A program made the position numbers and the translations under genes. Below are positions 20,985 through 31,143 of a DNA stretch of 64,000 nt, in pieces. Source of the stretch: Areca catechu (Eukaryota > Streptophyta > Magnoliopsida > Arecales > Arecaceae); assembly GCA_021397845.1 (NCBI GenBank), contig CM038049.1, positions 109,832,877 to 109,896,876 on the forward strand, given 5' to 3'. Numbering within the stretch: position 1 is the stretch's first letter; each line of letters opens with the position of its first letter. Under the pieces are notes generated by a model, which worked only from the letters and a program-made list of their open reading frames with translations, did no database searches and was not told the DNA's origin.

Positions 20985-22787
20985 CTACCACTTGGGCATG
21001 GGGGCATGAGTCGTGGTTGATGGATGACATGCAGAAGAAAATTTGCTAGTAACTCCTAATAAGTGCCAGAGGGTCTGCCAAAAGTAGGTAGCAAATGGGA
21101 TGGGCTTTATGGATCCTTGCAACCTAGTAACCTCAACAAAATGTAACCTAATAGTTCTAGACACATGAGAAAACTCAGGAAAGGGTAGAAAATAGGAAGT
21201 GGGTTCAGAATTACTCTGGTAGGGTGGAGAAAAAGGTTCTGGGTTAGTTGGATAAAGTAGAATCAAAGAAGGCATGTCAGGGACTAATCCTAGACTAATG
21301 AGGTTAACCTTATGGGGTTGCGATATATCTACGGGGTTTGTATAATGGAAGGATGGGTTATTAATCTTAGGAAAGAGGTCCTTAATGGGAACTATAGGAG
21401 GAGACTCATCCTGAGGGTACTGATTCAAAGAGATCAAGTCCTTAATAAATTCTTCTGGTTCTTGTATTTTAGGACTAGACTCTATAATTTGGCTCTCCTC
21501 TATGGTTTCCTCAGGTAAGGCTCTAGTAGCAGTACCTAGGTTCTCTTCCTCTATTTGTTCTTCCATTATAGATTTAGGTTGGATATGGTCAAGGTCAACT
21601 AGCTCTGGGTTGGTTTCTACCTGGGCATCTACTGGGTCAGCTAATTCTAGGTCTACTAAAGGTGTCTCCTCTTCTCCCTCATACTCATCCACTAGGCTCA
21701 CATCAGCTTCATACACTTTCGCGTTAATGTAAGCCTTGTGAATCTCAGGAATGGTTGGAGAAGGTCGGCTAGCAAGAAATTGGTTAGGTTCTGGTCTCTG
21801 ATTATGGGTACTACTCCTAGTAGGTTCAGGTTGTATAAGGGATAGTGGCTCACTACTGGGTTCATATTTAGGGATACTAATCCTATGGGGTTCAAGTTGA
21901 CTAGGGAAAGCATGACTAGTACTAGGTTGATACTTAGGGGTTATGGGTTCTCTAGGCTCATAGGACAAGGGTGCAGATCTATGGGTCATGGGATTATAGG
22001 ATCTGGGGTCATATGATTTTGGGTCAGCTCTATGATCAGGTTCTAAGGATGGATCAAGGTATGGGGTCCTCCTAAGGTTGGGCTCTCTATATGGGTCAGC
22101 ATATTGGGTCCTCCTAGGGTTGGACTCCCTATATGGGTCAGAATATTGGGTGTTGGGTCTACTAGGCTCATAGGGTGTGGGTGCATAGGATCTATGATCA
22201 TGGGATCTAGAGTCATAGGATCTAGGTTCATAGGTTCTAGGTTCATAGGATTTGGAGTCATAAGATCTATAGGTTGTAGGTATACTAGGCTTGTAGGGAG
22301 AGGGTAAATATGATCTATCTTCCTGGTCTATAAAATCCTGATTGGGTCTTCTAGGACTAACCTTAGGGATTGGGTCAGGATGATGGGCTCTCCTAGGTTC
22401 AGCCTCAAGGTATGGATCAGGGTTTGGGGTCCTCCTAGGTTGAGGATTGTAGTACGGGTCAGGATAAGGGGCTCTCCTAGGTTCGACCTCATGGTATAGA
22501 TCAGGGTTTGGGGTCCTCCTAGGTTGAGGGGAGTCAGGATCTGGCTCAGACTGTGACCCATGGGTTTTTCTTGGGGTCCCTACCCGGACTTTTAACTGAT
22601 CAAACCTATTGGCACGATGGTCAATTCTATCATTGGTTTGAATACGAGACTGAGTTAACTGGGTCATCTGGATAGTTATCTGGGCAATTTGATCAGCTAG
22701 GGCTTTTATTTGGGCTTGTAAATTTTCCATGGGTTCAGACATTTGTGAAGGAGGTGGGTGATATGAAACTCCTGATCTAGTGCTCAT
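20985..22787 (-). CDS. Gag-like/integrase-remnant fusion protein of E (600 aa, intact)
   Basis: True ATG at 22787 (MSTRSGVSYHPPP, the Gag start motif of this family). Residues 20-70 form a coiled-coil-like stretch. Residues 85-300 are disordered, rich in Pro/Arg/Tyr/Asp, with repeats of RRTPNPDPY type and a SYEPR pentamer series. Then VYEADVSLVDEYEGEEE (about 362-378), the acidic gag-protease linker of D and B, and an acidic stretch. The C-terminus (about 525-590) is the integrase remnant SYFLPFPE, LHFVEVTRLQ, FATYFWQTLWHLLG. Capsid core, knuckle and all enzymes are absent. One clean frame in a recently moved element suggests it is or was translated. Function unknown; a cis-retained adaptor for particles supplied in trans is a guess. 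Confidence 0.85.
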   Translation of the reverse strand: MSTRSGVSYHPPPSQMSEPMENLQAQIKALADQIAQITIQMTQLTQSRIQTNDRIDHRANRFDQLKVRVGTPRKTHGSQSEPDPDSPQPRRTPNPDLYHEVEPRRAPYPDPYYNPQPRRTPNPDPYLEAEPRRAHHPDPIPKVSPRRPNQDFIDQEDRSYLPSPYKPSIPTTYRSYDSKSYEPRTYEPRSYDSRSHDHRSYAPTPYEPSRPNTQYSDPYRESNPRRTQYADPYREPNLRRTPYLDPSLEPDHRADPKSYDPRSYNPMTHRSAPLSYEPREPITPKYQPSTSHAFPSQLEPHRISIPKYEPSSEPLSLIQPEPTRSSTHNQRPEPNQFLASRPSPTIPEIHKAYINAKVYEADVSLVDEYEGEEETPLVDLELADPVDAQVETNPELVDLDHIQPKSIMEEQIEEENLGTATRALPEETIEESQIIESSPKIQEPEEFIKDLISLNQYPQDESPPIVPIKDLFPKINNPSFHYTNPVDISQPHKVNLISLGLVPDMPSLILLYPTNPEPFSPPYQSNSEPTSYFLPFPEFSHVSRTIRLHFVEVTRLQGSIKPIPFATYFWQTLWHLLGVTSKFSSACHPSTTTHAPMPKW

Positions 22788-23656
22788 GCAAGACTCGATC
22801 AGACCGACTATAGCTGACTAGACCTAGAGTCCAAACTAGATGCTCAATCAAGGTGGCAAACTAGCCTATAGTAACCATGTACTCAGCCAGGCAGGTGTAA
22901 GGGGAGTGTTAGGTCCCTGATTGCCAATCCTAGACACCAATCAGAGATTGGCCAGGTAGGCGGACCAGCACACGAGCCCTTCGGGATTGAATCCCTAAAC
23001 CACCGTTCTAGACACTGAGCACAAGGCACACACAGGTTAACTTAACACAGTGATCTAACACTAGTCCGGACCCGACCAGTTGGTGTCCCTAGCCCACTAG
23101 GGCAAATTAAGTCTAATTAATTTTAGGTTAAGGCTTGGGACCGAATGCAAGGGATGTGGTTTTGGGCTAAGGAGAGGTTATCAACTCCTCCCCTTATCTG
23201 ATATAGGAAGAATGCCCTTAAAAGTAAATTATGCAATGATGGCAGGCAGATGAGGATGCAAATTAGGGTTTAGATGTTTTTGGTATTTTTGGAGAATATG
23301 TAATTTTTTTTTTTTTTGGTATTTTATTAAATAGAAGAAAACTTACAAATTATGGCCTAATATGCATGAAATATACTAAAATTAAAAGATATGCAAAAAT
23401 TGCTAAACAAAAACCTAAAACTTCCAAACTTGTCTTGCTGAAAAAAAAAAGAGTCAAAAATTTGCAGGATGTATTTCGGCTTGAAGAAAGTTCAAAGTCC
23501 GAAATAAAATAAGTAAAAATTCTGAAAATTACTTTGAATTATGATAAATCCAGAAAAGAAAATTTTAAAATTTTTGGAGTTTTTAACAGGGAGAAATAAT
23601 TAAAATAACAGAGTATATACGAACTGAAAAATTGCAGAAAACAAGCCCTAATCTAA
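22788..23656 (-). other. 5' leader of element E
   Basis: Contains the shared leader block at about 22880-23030 with the inverted repeat CCAATCAGAGATTGG (22937-22951) and a GTGTCCCTAGCCCACTAGGGC segment near 23083-23103 also present in A, B and D. The second block of A, B, D and F (GTCCGGTC) is not found. AT-rich remainder, no coding signal. Confidence 0.6.
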
Positions 23657-23668
23657 GCTCTGATACCA
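23657..23668 (-). promoter_or_regulatory. Primer-binding site of element E (tRNA-Met type)
   Basis: Minus-strand TGGTATCAGAGC, a perfect match to the usual plant initiator tRNA-Met site, two bases inside the 5' LTR (23671). Confidence 0.9.
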
Positions 23669-23670
23669 AA

Positions 23671-25124
23671 TGATGCGGAACTAATATGCATGCAATTTTT
23701 TTTATATGTTTTATATGTGGGGTTGGGTGATTAATTCCCGAATTTTAGATTAAAATAAGTTGTAGGGAATTTTATATGAATTTTAGAAGATCAGCATGCA
23801 GATTAGGACCTAGAAAAGTAGAAAAGAAGGATCGCCGGGGCTGAGAAGCCTCGGTTAGGGCAAGTTCTCCTACAATAAAACTACTGGAGGTAGAGGGGTG
23901 TACCTGACAACGTCTGTGAAGATCGCAGCAAAAGGGTCTCTCATTCCTCGACGGATGCGGCCTGGAAAATCGAGCCAAAGACCCGCGGATACCCGGCTTT
24001 CTGCTCGGTGATCCGATTGAGGCTTGGCTGGAGTCGTTGGATTCGTAGGAACTCGGGGACCTGCAAACGACCTGTCAGGAGTTAGAAAACTCACAAAGGA
24101 ACAAGAAAACAAAGGAAAAACAGCAAGGGAAGGCTTCTTTTGGAGTGGGCGTCCAGGGATCTGGAGGGTTTGTTGGCAGCAGGAAGATGATTGCAATCAC
24201 CGGGAAGAAGAACTCTCACAAACCCCTTTATGCACACAGCAGGGTATCACACCATTCAATAGAAGAACTCAAGGTTTTCATTCATCAAAAATTCTTCTCA
24301 TACAAGAGGCTAGGGTCCCTTAAATAGACCCTTAACCTTGGGCTCCAAGTAAGGGTACATAAGTCTTTACATAAGAATCCTTTTCCCTCTCAAACCCTAG
24401 CTAGAAAATAAGGAAATATTAGGTAGAAAAATCCCTAAAATTTTTCTTGACTTGGTCAAGACTCCAAGGACGCCTAGGGGGGCGTGTTGGGCTTCTAGGA
24501 GCAGCAAAAGGCCGGCCCAAAGGGGCCCGGGTGCATGGGTTTGGGCCTCTGGAAGCTGGGGTGGCCTGGTAGCCAGGTAGCAGGAATATTCCCTGGTATC
24601 TTGCTTCTTAGGGGCTTGGGCTTGGCACCTGGGCTTGATTTCATTGGGCTAGGATGCAGATGGACCTCTGGAATCATGGATGCCCTTATTTATGAATATA
24701 CTTTGGCATCTGGAAGGGAATCTGGGCATCTGGAGGGCATCTGCAAGGAATCAGGGTTTCTGATTTTTCTCCTGGGGTCTTCAAATCTTCAAGCTGGGTT
24801 GGACTTGGGCTAAACTTCCATGTCTTCAATCTGGTTGGACTTGGTCTTTACTTATATGATGTGGTCTTGAGTCTTCAGTATGCTTGGATAGGACTCAAAA
24901 AAAATAAAATTAGCTCAACATGAGCTGACTAGCATTGGACTGAACTAGCTCAACATGAGCTGACTAGTACAGAACTGAAATAACAACTCAAAATACTCAA
25001 ATAACAACTAAAATGGACTCAGATGAGCTAAGCCCTTATTACAGATGGACTCATAAATTATTGAACAATTTACAAAGGATTGAAAAGCCTCTATCTTATT
25101 CTGGTGCCTCCGGTGTCCCCACCA
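23671..25124 (-). repeat. 5' LTR of element E
   Basis: 1454 bp, the promoter copy for this minus-strand element; ends CCCCACCA then GTCCT. See the 3' LTR for the differences between the two copies. Confidence 0.93.
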
Positions 25125-25129
25125 GTCCT

Positions 25130-25935
25130 ACCACTTGGTTGCTCTCCAAGGTCTCCTCAGGTAAGGAACCAATAGTATCGATGTCACATTCTTCTAGTTC
25201 TTCCCCCTCATATTCATCAACTAGAATCAAGCCAGCATCATATACTTCCTCGATGCCATCTTCAATGGGTTTCGGGTCAGTGGTGATCGGGTCAACTGAT
25301 TCTAGGCTTGTCATACCTAACCTTTCTTCCTCATTGGTAGGCTTGGGTTCTCCCTCATTAATGTCATCCTTAGGATTCTTACCACTTAGCTGTGCACAAG
25401 CCAGTCCTATGCATGGGCACTGACTAGATTTATGGCCTCTTTCTCCACAAAACAAACATTCTTGAGATATAGGAACCTGGGTCACACTGGGTTTCAAGTT
25501 AGTAGAGACCTTACTTGGGCATGGGTGTGGATCTAAATGGTTTGATCTAGAAGACTGGGGTTGTTGAGTAACTGGTCTAGAATATTGTAAGGACCTCTCA
25601 TAGACACGATCCACACTATAGATATCATGGTTAGGCTTCCTAAGGTTATGCTCGGGATCACGGTATAAGGTCCTCCTAGGCTCCTGGCATGGATGAGGTT
25701 AGGGCCTATTAAATTTTGGATCAGGGGTCCAATTTTGATGTCTACGTTTCTCAAGTACTTGGACTCGATCCCTAAGATGGGTAAAATTCTCATGGACTTG
25801 TACTTTATACTGGGTAACAGTAGCAGTCATATCCTGACTCAATTTGTTCATACTTTCAGTAAGAGCTCTAACCATGGCCTCTAAATCAGGTTGGGTTTGA
25901 CCAGGTTGGTAGGGTACTCCATTCCGGGTATACAT
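25130..25935 (-). pseudogene. Element B gag, N-terminal part, capsid core missing
   Basis: Starts at ATG 25935 (MYTRNGVPYQPGQTQPDLEA). One frame with a single TAA (near 25700) in the linker where A has Gln. The text jumps from the RDPEHN linker to VDRVYERSLQYS, the far end of the capsid core in A, so about 150 capsid residues are deleted. A CCHC knuckle follows (CLFCGERGHKSSQC, about 25430-25475), then the acidic linker VYDAGLILVDEYEGEE. The frame runs on across the E insertion into 18885-18015. Confidence 0.8.
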
Positions 25936-26823
25936 GATGATGCAAGCAAACACAGAATGTAACTAGACTAAAGCGACTACTGGCTCACTAGACCTAGAGT
26001 CCCAAACTAGATGCCCAATCAAAGTGGCAAGCTAACCTGTAGTAACTCAGGACTCAGCCAGGCAGGTGTAAGGGGAGTGTTAGGTCCCTGAATGCGAAAC
26101 CTAGACACCAATCAGAGATTGGCCAGGTAGGCGGACCAGCACACAAGCCCTTCGAGATGGAATCCCTGAACCACCATTCTAGACACTGAGTACAAAGCAC
26201 ATACAGAGTAACCAGACAAACTGACTCAACACTAGCCTTGACCCGACTTGTTGATGCCCCTAGCCCACTAGGGCAAATTAGGTCTAATCAATTTTTAGAT
26301 TAAAGGCTTAGGTTCGAATTAGTGGGTGGTGGTTTTGGGCTAAGGAGAGGTTATCAACTCCTCCCCTTATCTTAGATGCTCAAATGCCCTTAAGATGAAT
26401 TAAGAGATGAACACTAAAAAATAATTGGATTGCAGAACACAAAAATAGAGTTGCAGTGATTTAATTCTCAGAAATCCCATGGAAACTAATAAATCACAGG
26501 AAAATTATGCAAAATATCTTCAATTATACTGGTTTCAGAAAAACAAAAATCACTAAATTTGGAATTACCTGCAGTGAGAAATAATTCCTTCAACAAGATA
26601 ATTATGGGCTGAAAACAGAGCACTTCCCCGTTTACAATTCCTGCTACGAAGTTATAACCCAACAGATCCCCTACACGCCCTAGGAACACCCCATGGAATG
26701 GGAAGAGGAGGTTTGCACCTCGCTTTGTTCCTAGGACCGGACATCCTGGGGAGTCTACTTCGAGCAGACAAAGTAAAAAGAGAGAGACTCAAACAAGCAA
26801 TCAAAACAGAAACCCTAGATAGG
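25936..26823 (-). other. 5' leader of element B
   Basis: Close copy of the A and D leaders. Inverted repeat CCAATCAGAGATTGG at 26108-26122; second shared block (GTCCGGTC region) at about 26670-26750. No coding signal. Confidence 0.65.
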
Positions 26824-26835
26824 GCTCTGATACCA
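26824..26835 (-). promoter_or_regulatory. Primer-binding site of element B (tRNA-Met type)
   Basis: Minus-strand TGGTATCAGAGC, four bases inside the 5' LTR (26840). Confidence 0.85.
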
Positions 26836-26839
26836 AAAT

Positions 26840-28389
26840 TGATGCAGCACGAAAGCTCTGATACCTAAAATGATGCAGAACAAAGAACAAAGAAGCGTAT
26901 GCGGAAGTAAATTTAAGATTAATTCTTTTTTTTTTTTTATTTCAGAAATTGGCTTTGACTCAAAGTAAAGCTAAACTAAGTTGAAGGAAACTAGGTAAGG
27001 ATTGAAAGCACAATTTAGATGAAACTAAATTATCAGAGTAGTTCAGAAGTAACGGATCGCTGGGGGTTGAGAAACTCCCAGACCTAGGGTTTCGCTCTGA
27101 ACTTTCAACAGAACAGAAATAGAGAGGAGAGATGGTTTACCAACCAGACAGTGATCTTCTCAGAATTTGGGTGGAAGAACTCTCTCGAGCAGATTGTGGG
27201 ATCCTTGGAGTCGGCTATCTTCGCAATGGATCCTCCAATACTGGTCTTGTGGTTTGGTTGGCTTCTCCTGGACTCAAGATCTGGGAAAGAAGAGGAACAA
27301 GTGATGGAATTCAGATACTCAAGAAAAGGTTTACCAGGTTGAAGAACTTGAAAACTGAAGTTGCTGAAATCAGGATTCTCTTGGAGGCTGATCTGACTTC
27401 CTCTTAGAATTGCTGTAGATCTGAAGTATCTGGACTGGAGCAGGATACTGGTGGTCGGCCTGGACTTGGAGAGGGTGGCCGTGAGAGGTGGGATAGGCTA
27501 GGGCTTGGTGGAAAGAGAAAGGTGATGGCGGCTAGGGTTTGGGAGTGGAGTGGCTAACCTAGGGTTTGGGTTTTGGAGATCTCACACCTCCTCAATGTTC
27601 CTGGGGAACCCGGATTTACTCCCTCACGGAGCTCAACACCTGGATGCAAGTGCGGAAGAGAGAAAACACAAAGTTTGCTCACAAAAAATTGGTTTCATTC
27701 ATCTTTTTTTTTTTCAAACCTACATGGGGGTTTAATTTATAGGCCATTACAAGAGAGTAGGGTTTTACATCTTCCCATGTGGGACTAAAGGAGGGGATCT
27801 TCAAATTAGGATATCAATCCCTACTCATATGGCCGGCCAATTAATTCCAAAGTTGATTGAAGCTTCAAAAAGGAAAGTGGGTGGCGCCTCCTTGTCTTGA
27901 CCTCCAAGAAAATATTTTTTTCCTTCTATGCTTGGCCTTATCTGGAAGTGTTTGGGCGCCTCTTAACCTTGCCCTCCAAGAGAAAATTTGTTGCCTTTTA
28001 TATCTGGCTTTAGTTGGAATGATTAGGGCACCGCCTAACCTTGCTTTTCAAGAGAAATCCCCTTCCTTCCATGGCTCAACCCTTTTTGGATACCTCCTTT
28101 TCTTTCTCTCCAAGTTATGGCTCCTTCTAACTTTGTTTGAGTATTTCTGGCAGGTAATGGGCGCCTCCTTGAATCTCTCCCCAAGAGAATTTCTTCTCTT
28201 TCATAGTTTGGTTCTTTTGGGAAGTCTTGGACCGCCCCCTTGATTTTGTGGACCCCTGCTGGATTTCTCCTCAATTGGCGCATGAAAGAGGGGAGCTGCT
28301 ATCTGTGGTGTGGGGACCAAAGCCTGCTGGACGGAGATGTGGCGCCCCCTGGACTCAGGCGTATGGTTGGGAGTGTGGCTGGGAGTGTG
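26840..28389 (-). repeat. 5' LTR of element B (truncated)
   Basis: Matches 15247-16795 with few differences, including the doubled start and the TATA box (27733-27741). Cut at 28389 within a tandem GGCTGGGAGTGTG repeat; about 240 bp of the LTR end are lost. The shared hairpin is damaged here (one arm has T for G near 27598). Confidence 0.85.
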
Positions 28390-29111
28390 CATGAGAGACC
28401 CTCTGCCAGCGATCCACAAGGATCACGGTAGGATACAGGTCAAACGAAGATCAATTGATCACTTAGATTGATCGAGAAGTGAAGAAGAGGAAAAAGAGGA
28501 AGAACGAGATCTAGAAGAAATGGAGGGGTTTCTTGATTCCGGTTGTTTCCTTGGACTATTACAAATGACCTTCTCTCTCTTGTCTTTTCTCATAACCATC
28601 CCAACTAACATATATATATACCTAGATCGTGAAGGACCTAACCCTCCAGAACTTTCCCGACACAGCAACACGTGATTCAAAAGATCCTGTCATCCATGTT
28701 GGCTTGATCCCCTCGAGTCGACTCCATGCTGCAGAGAGCACTCTGGATGAGTCAGCTCGAACCCCTCGAGTCGACTCATCTAGACTGCTATTTACCTATT
28801 CTGCGGAATCGAGCCGACTCCTAACAGTCTGAGCTAACTCTTAACAAAATCAAGCTGACTCCTAGCAGTCCGAGCCGACTCTCAGCAAAACTCCTTCCTA
28901 CATCCATGCCATGCTAACCATTAGAGTCGACTCTAACCAGAATCAAGCTAGCTCTAATGCCCAGACTGACCAAAAACTCAGTCTAACATCTAGGACTCAT
29001 CCTGACTCACTCTTAGCCCTAGATACATCATGTGTGACCATGATAAACCAAACTAACCTGAACCTTGGCCCATCCCCCTAGAATCTTGGATGCACCACGT
29101 GAGACTCAACA
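28390..29111 (-). repeat. Right LTR of copia N (truncated at left)
   Basis: Ends ACTCAACA, giving a minus-strand LTR start TGTTGAGTCTCACG, next to GAACA in the protease of element I. Matches 14050-14499 and the K LTR (1-394). Contains the TATA-like stretch near 28610 and the GAGTCGACTC motif series at 28700-28880. With 14003-14499 it frames a 15-kb interval whose original copia interior is gone. Confidence 0.7.
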
Positions 29112-30471
29112 GAACAGGGGATAAACCTAAAGTTGTGACAGTACTGGTTGAGATGGCATTCATGTAGCTCCCACTATCTATGATGATCTTACATACCTTT
29201 TCCCCTAATTTGATAAAGGTCTGTAGGATGTTGGTCCTATGCTAATCCTCTTGTTCCTTAGTTTGGGTTAAGATACACCTAACAACTCCTAATAGTTCAG
29301 ATGACTCAAAGATTTCCTCATCTCCTTCATATTCATCCACTAGGTTCACCCCAGCTTCATACACTTCTTCATCGCAATCATCAATGGGTTCAGGATCTTC
29401 TTCCTTTAGTTATCCTATATGGAGGGATCTGGTGGGGCATTGACTGGCATAGTGTCCCAATTTATGACATCTAAAATAGAGAGTATTGGGATTAAGATTT
29501 CTCTGAACTTCAGGTGCCTTACCCTTATCATCCTTACGGGTCAATGGGGTGCTAGGATTGGGCCGGCTTGGGTGTACTTGGCTAGATCCTAGTTTTTGAT
29601 TAGGGGTACTAATCCTAGTGGGCCGAGTCAATGGATCATGGGTCCCCTTTGAAATCTCTCAGTCTCTAGCTATTTGATAAGCCTGCTTAAGATCATGGAC
29701 CTCTCTCAAAAATAATTCTCTCTAAATGTCCTTACATAGTCTAGCCCTAAACCTAGATAGGGCACAACTTCAGACTCATCTATACTACACCTTATGATAA
29801 ATTCATCAAATTTGGCTATGTACTCAGATACAGTCTTATTTCCTTGACTTAGCCTCTACCATTGATCTAGAAGTCTCTGATGATAGGATACAGGAAGATA
29901 CTTCTCTCTAAGCTTAAGCTTCATGGCTCTCCAGGTGGTTATGGGTATGTCTCCTCTTTGTCTAATTATGCATTCAACATTCTCCCAGTATAGCCTAGCT
30001 TGGTGGACTAACCTGAGTTTGGCAAACTTACACTTCCTTTCTTTAGTCGTCTCATACCACTCAAAGTATTGGTCCATATCTCCCTCCCAGTCAATGTAAA
30101 CCTTAAGATCAAGACTGTCATCAAATGTAGGTGCCTCTAACCTAATGTTTCTAATGGCTCTCTTCCTGATCCACAAAGTCGTGGTATGGTCACCTCTGGT
30201 CATGCTCCAAGGTAGATTCGTAGTGTTGGGCTCTTCTAGGATTGACGGGTGCTGGTAGAGGAGTATCAGGTTCAAGTTCAGCATGGGTCTCTAGGGTCCT
30301 CTATAGGTTTCCAACATGTTCCTCCATTTGATTAAATCTATTATTCATTTAGGCATTCAATTGGACAAACTGTTCAGTCATGGTCCTCAGTAAGGTTTCA
30401 AAGTTAGACTCCATGGTCAGACTGGGTTGGGTTTGAGACTGATGGTATTGGACTCCTGATCTAGTGGTCAT
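29112..30471 (-). pseudogene. Ty3 element I gag and protease start (broken)
   Basis: From ATG 30471 (MTTRSGVQYH), with shifts and stops: capsid core IRLEAPTFDDSLDLKVY, WEGDMDQYFEWYE and LREKYLPVSYHQRLLDQW (29856-30150), a CCHC knuckle CHKLGHYASQC (29435-29475), then a protease start with the active-site run IIIDSGSYMNAIS (about 29150-29190). It ends at SPV where copia N is inserted and resumes at 14002. The active-site DSGS is better kept than in D (DSRG). Confidence 0.8.
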
Positions 30472-31139
30472 GCAGCAAGCACACAAATCATTCTAGGATT
30501 TTGCTAGACCTAGCAGCTCACATTGAATGAGTCAGCTCAACTTATAACCAAGTCAACAGTTATCATTTCCATTGGCTAAGTAAGAGGTGGGAGTGTGGGA
30601 GGTTCCCCTTACTCTTGCAGGGTCCTAATTAAGTAACCATAGCTTCGCTTAGGGTGTTTGCCTTTGAATCCATAGCCTAGACACCAATTTCAAGAGATAA
30701 GTGATGAATTGAGTGCACTAGCTTTCTCACAATACCATGAACTGGACCTGTTGGTGTCCCTAGTTTGTTAGGTTGTTACTCAATTTTAATTAGACTTTGG
30801 TTCGTTGCAAGGTAGTTGTTTCTGGGCCAAGGAAAAGTGATGAAATCCTTCCCTTATCTTAGAGAGTGTTGCCCTTAAGTACTTTCCAAGTACGCATGAA
30901 TACACAAGACATATGCAACTAAAACCAAAAATATGCAGAAAATATTTTTTTTATATTTTTTTATGTAAATGGTGGATTTAACAAGGACTAATAACAAGTT
31001 AATTAAATCTAAGAAAGAACTAAGCTTTGAAGGTTTCACTGCAAGCAAAATTCAGCCCTAATCTAGTTATGCAGAAATTTCAGCAATGCAGATTTCTAGG
31101 GTTTTATGCACGAACATGTTCTAACTTACTCTGATACCA
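30472..31139 (-). other. 5' leader and primer site of element I
   Basis: Primer site TGGTATCAGAGT on minus at 31128-31139. The leader around 30580-30720 reads in sense ATTGGTGTCTA-type sequence followed by GGGGAACCTCCC and TTAGCCAATGG; it is intermediate between the D leader and the copia F leader. The left arm of the shared CCAAT hairpin is altered here. Confidence 0.6.
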
Positions 31140-31143
31140 AAGA

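Larger units (their letters stand above)
18886..25124 (-). mobile_element. Element E: young non-autonomous Ty3-type element
   Basis: 6239 bp, TG...CA, flanked by perfect GTCCT duplications (18881-18885 and 25125-25129), inserted in the gag-type gene of B. The LTRs have equal length (1454 bp) and differ at only about eight positions by eye. Internal order on minus: primer site (23657-23668), leader, one intact 600-codon frame, then integrase C-terminus and chromodomain in another frame. No protease, RT, RNase H, integrase catalytic core, capsid core or CCHC knuckle. Recent movement must have depended on proteins in trans. Confidence 0.93.
15247..28389 (-). mobile_element. Chromovirus-derived element B, deleted and truncated
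   Basis: Minus-strand element: 3' LTR 15247-17029, 5' LTR 26840-28389 (its far end cut off inside a GGCTGGGAGTGTG repeat at 28389 and joined to copia N). The internal region is split by element E. It retains primer site, leader, a gag lacking the capsid core, an integrase remnant, and integrase C-terminus plus chromodomain. Protease, RT and RNase H are absent. No target duplication can be checked because the right end is lost. Confidence 0.8.
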
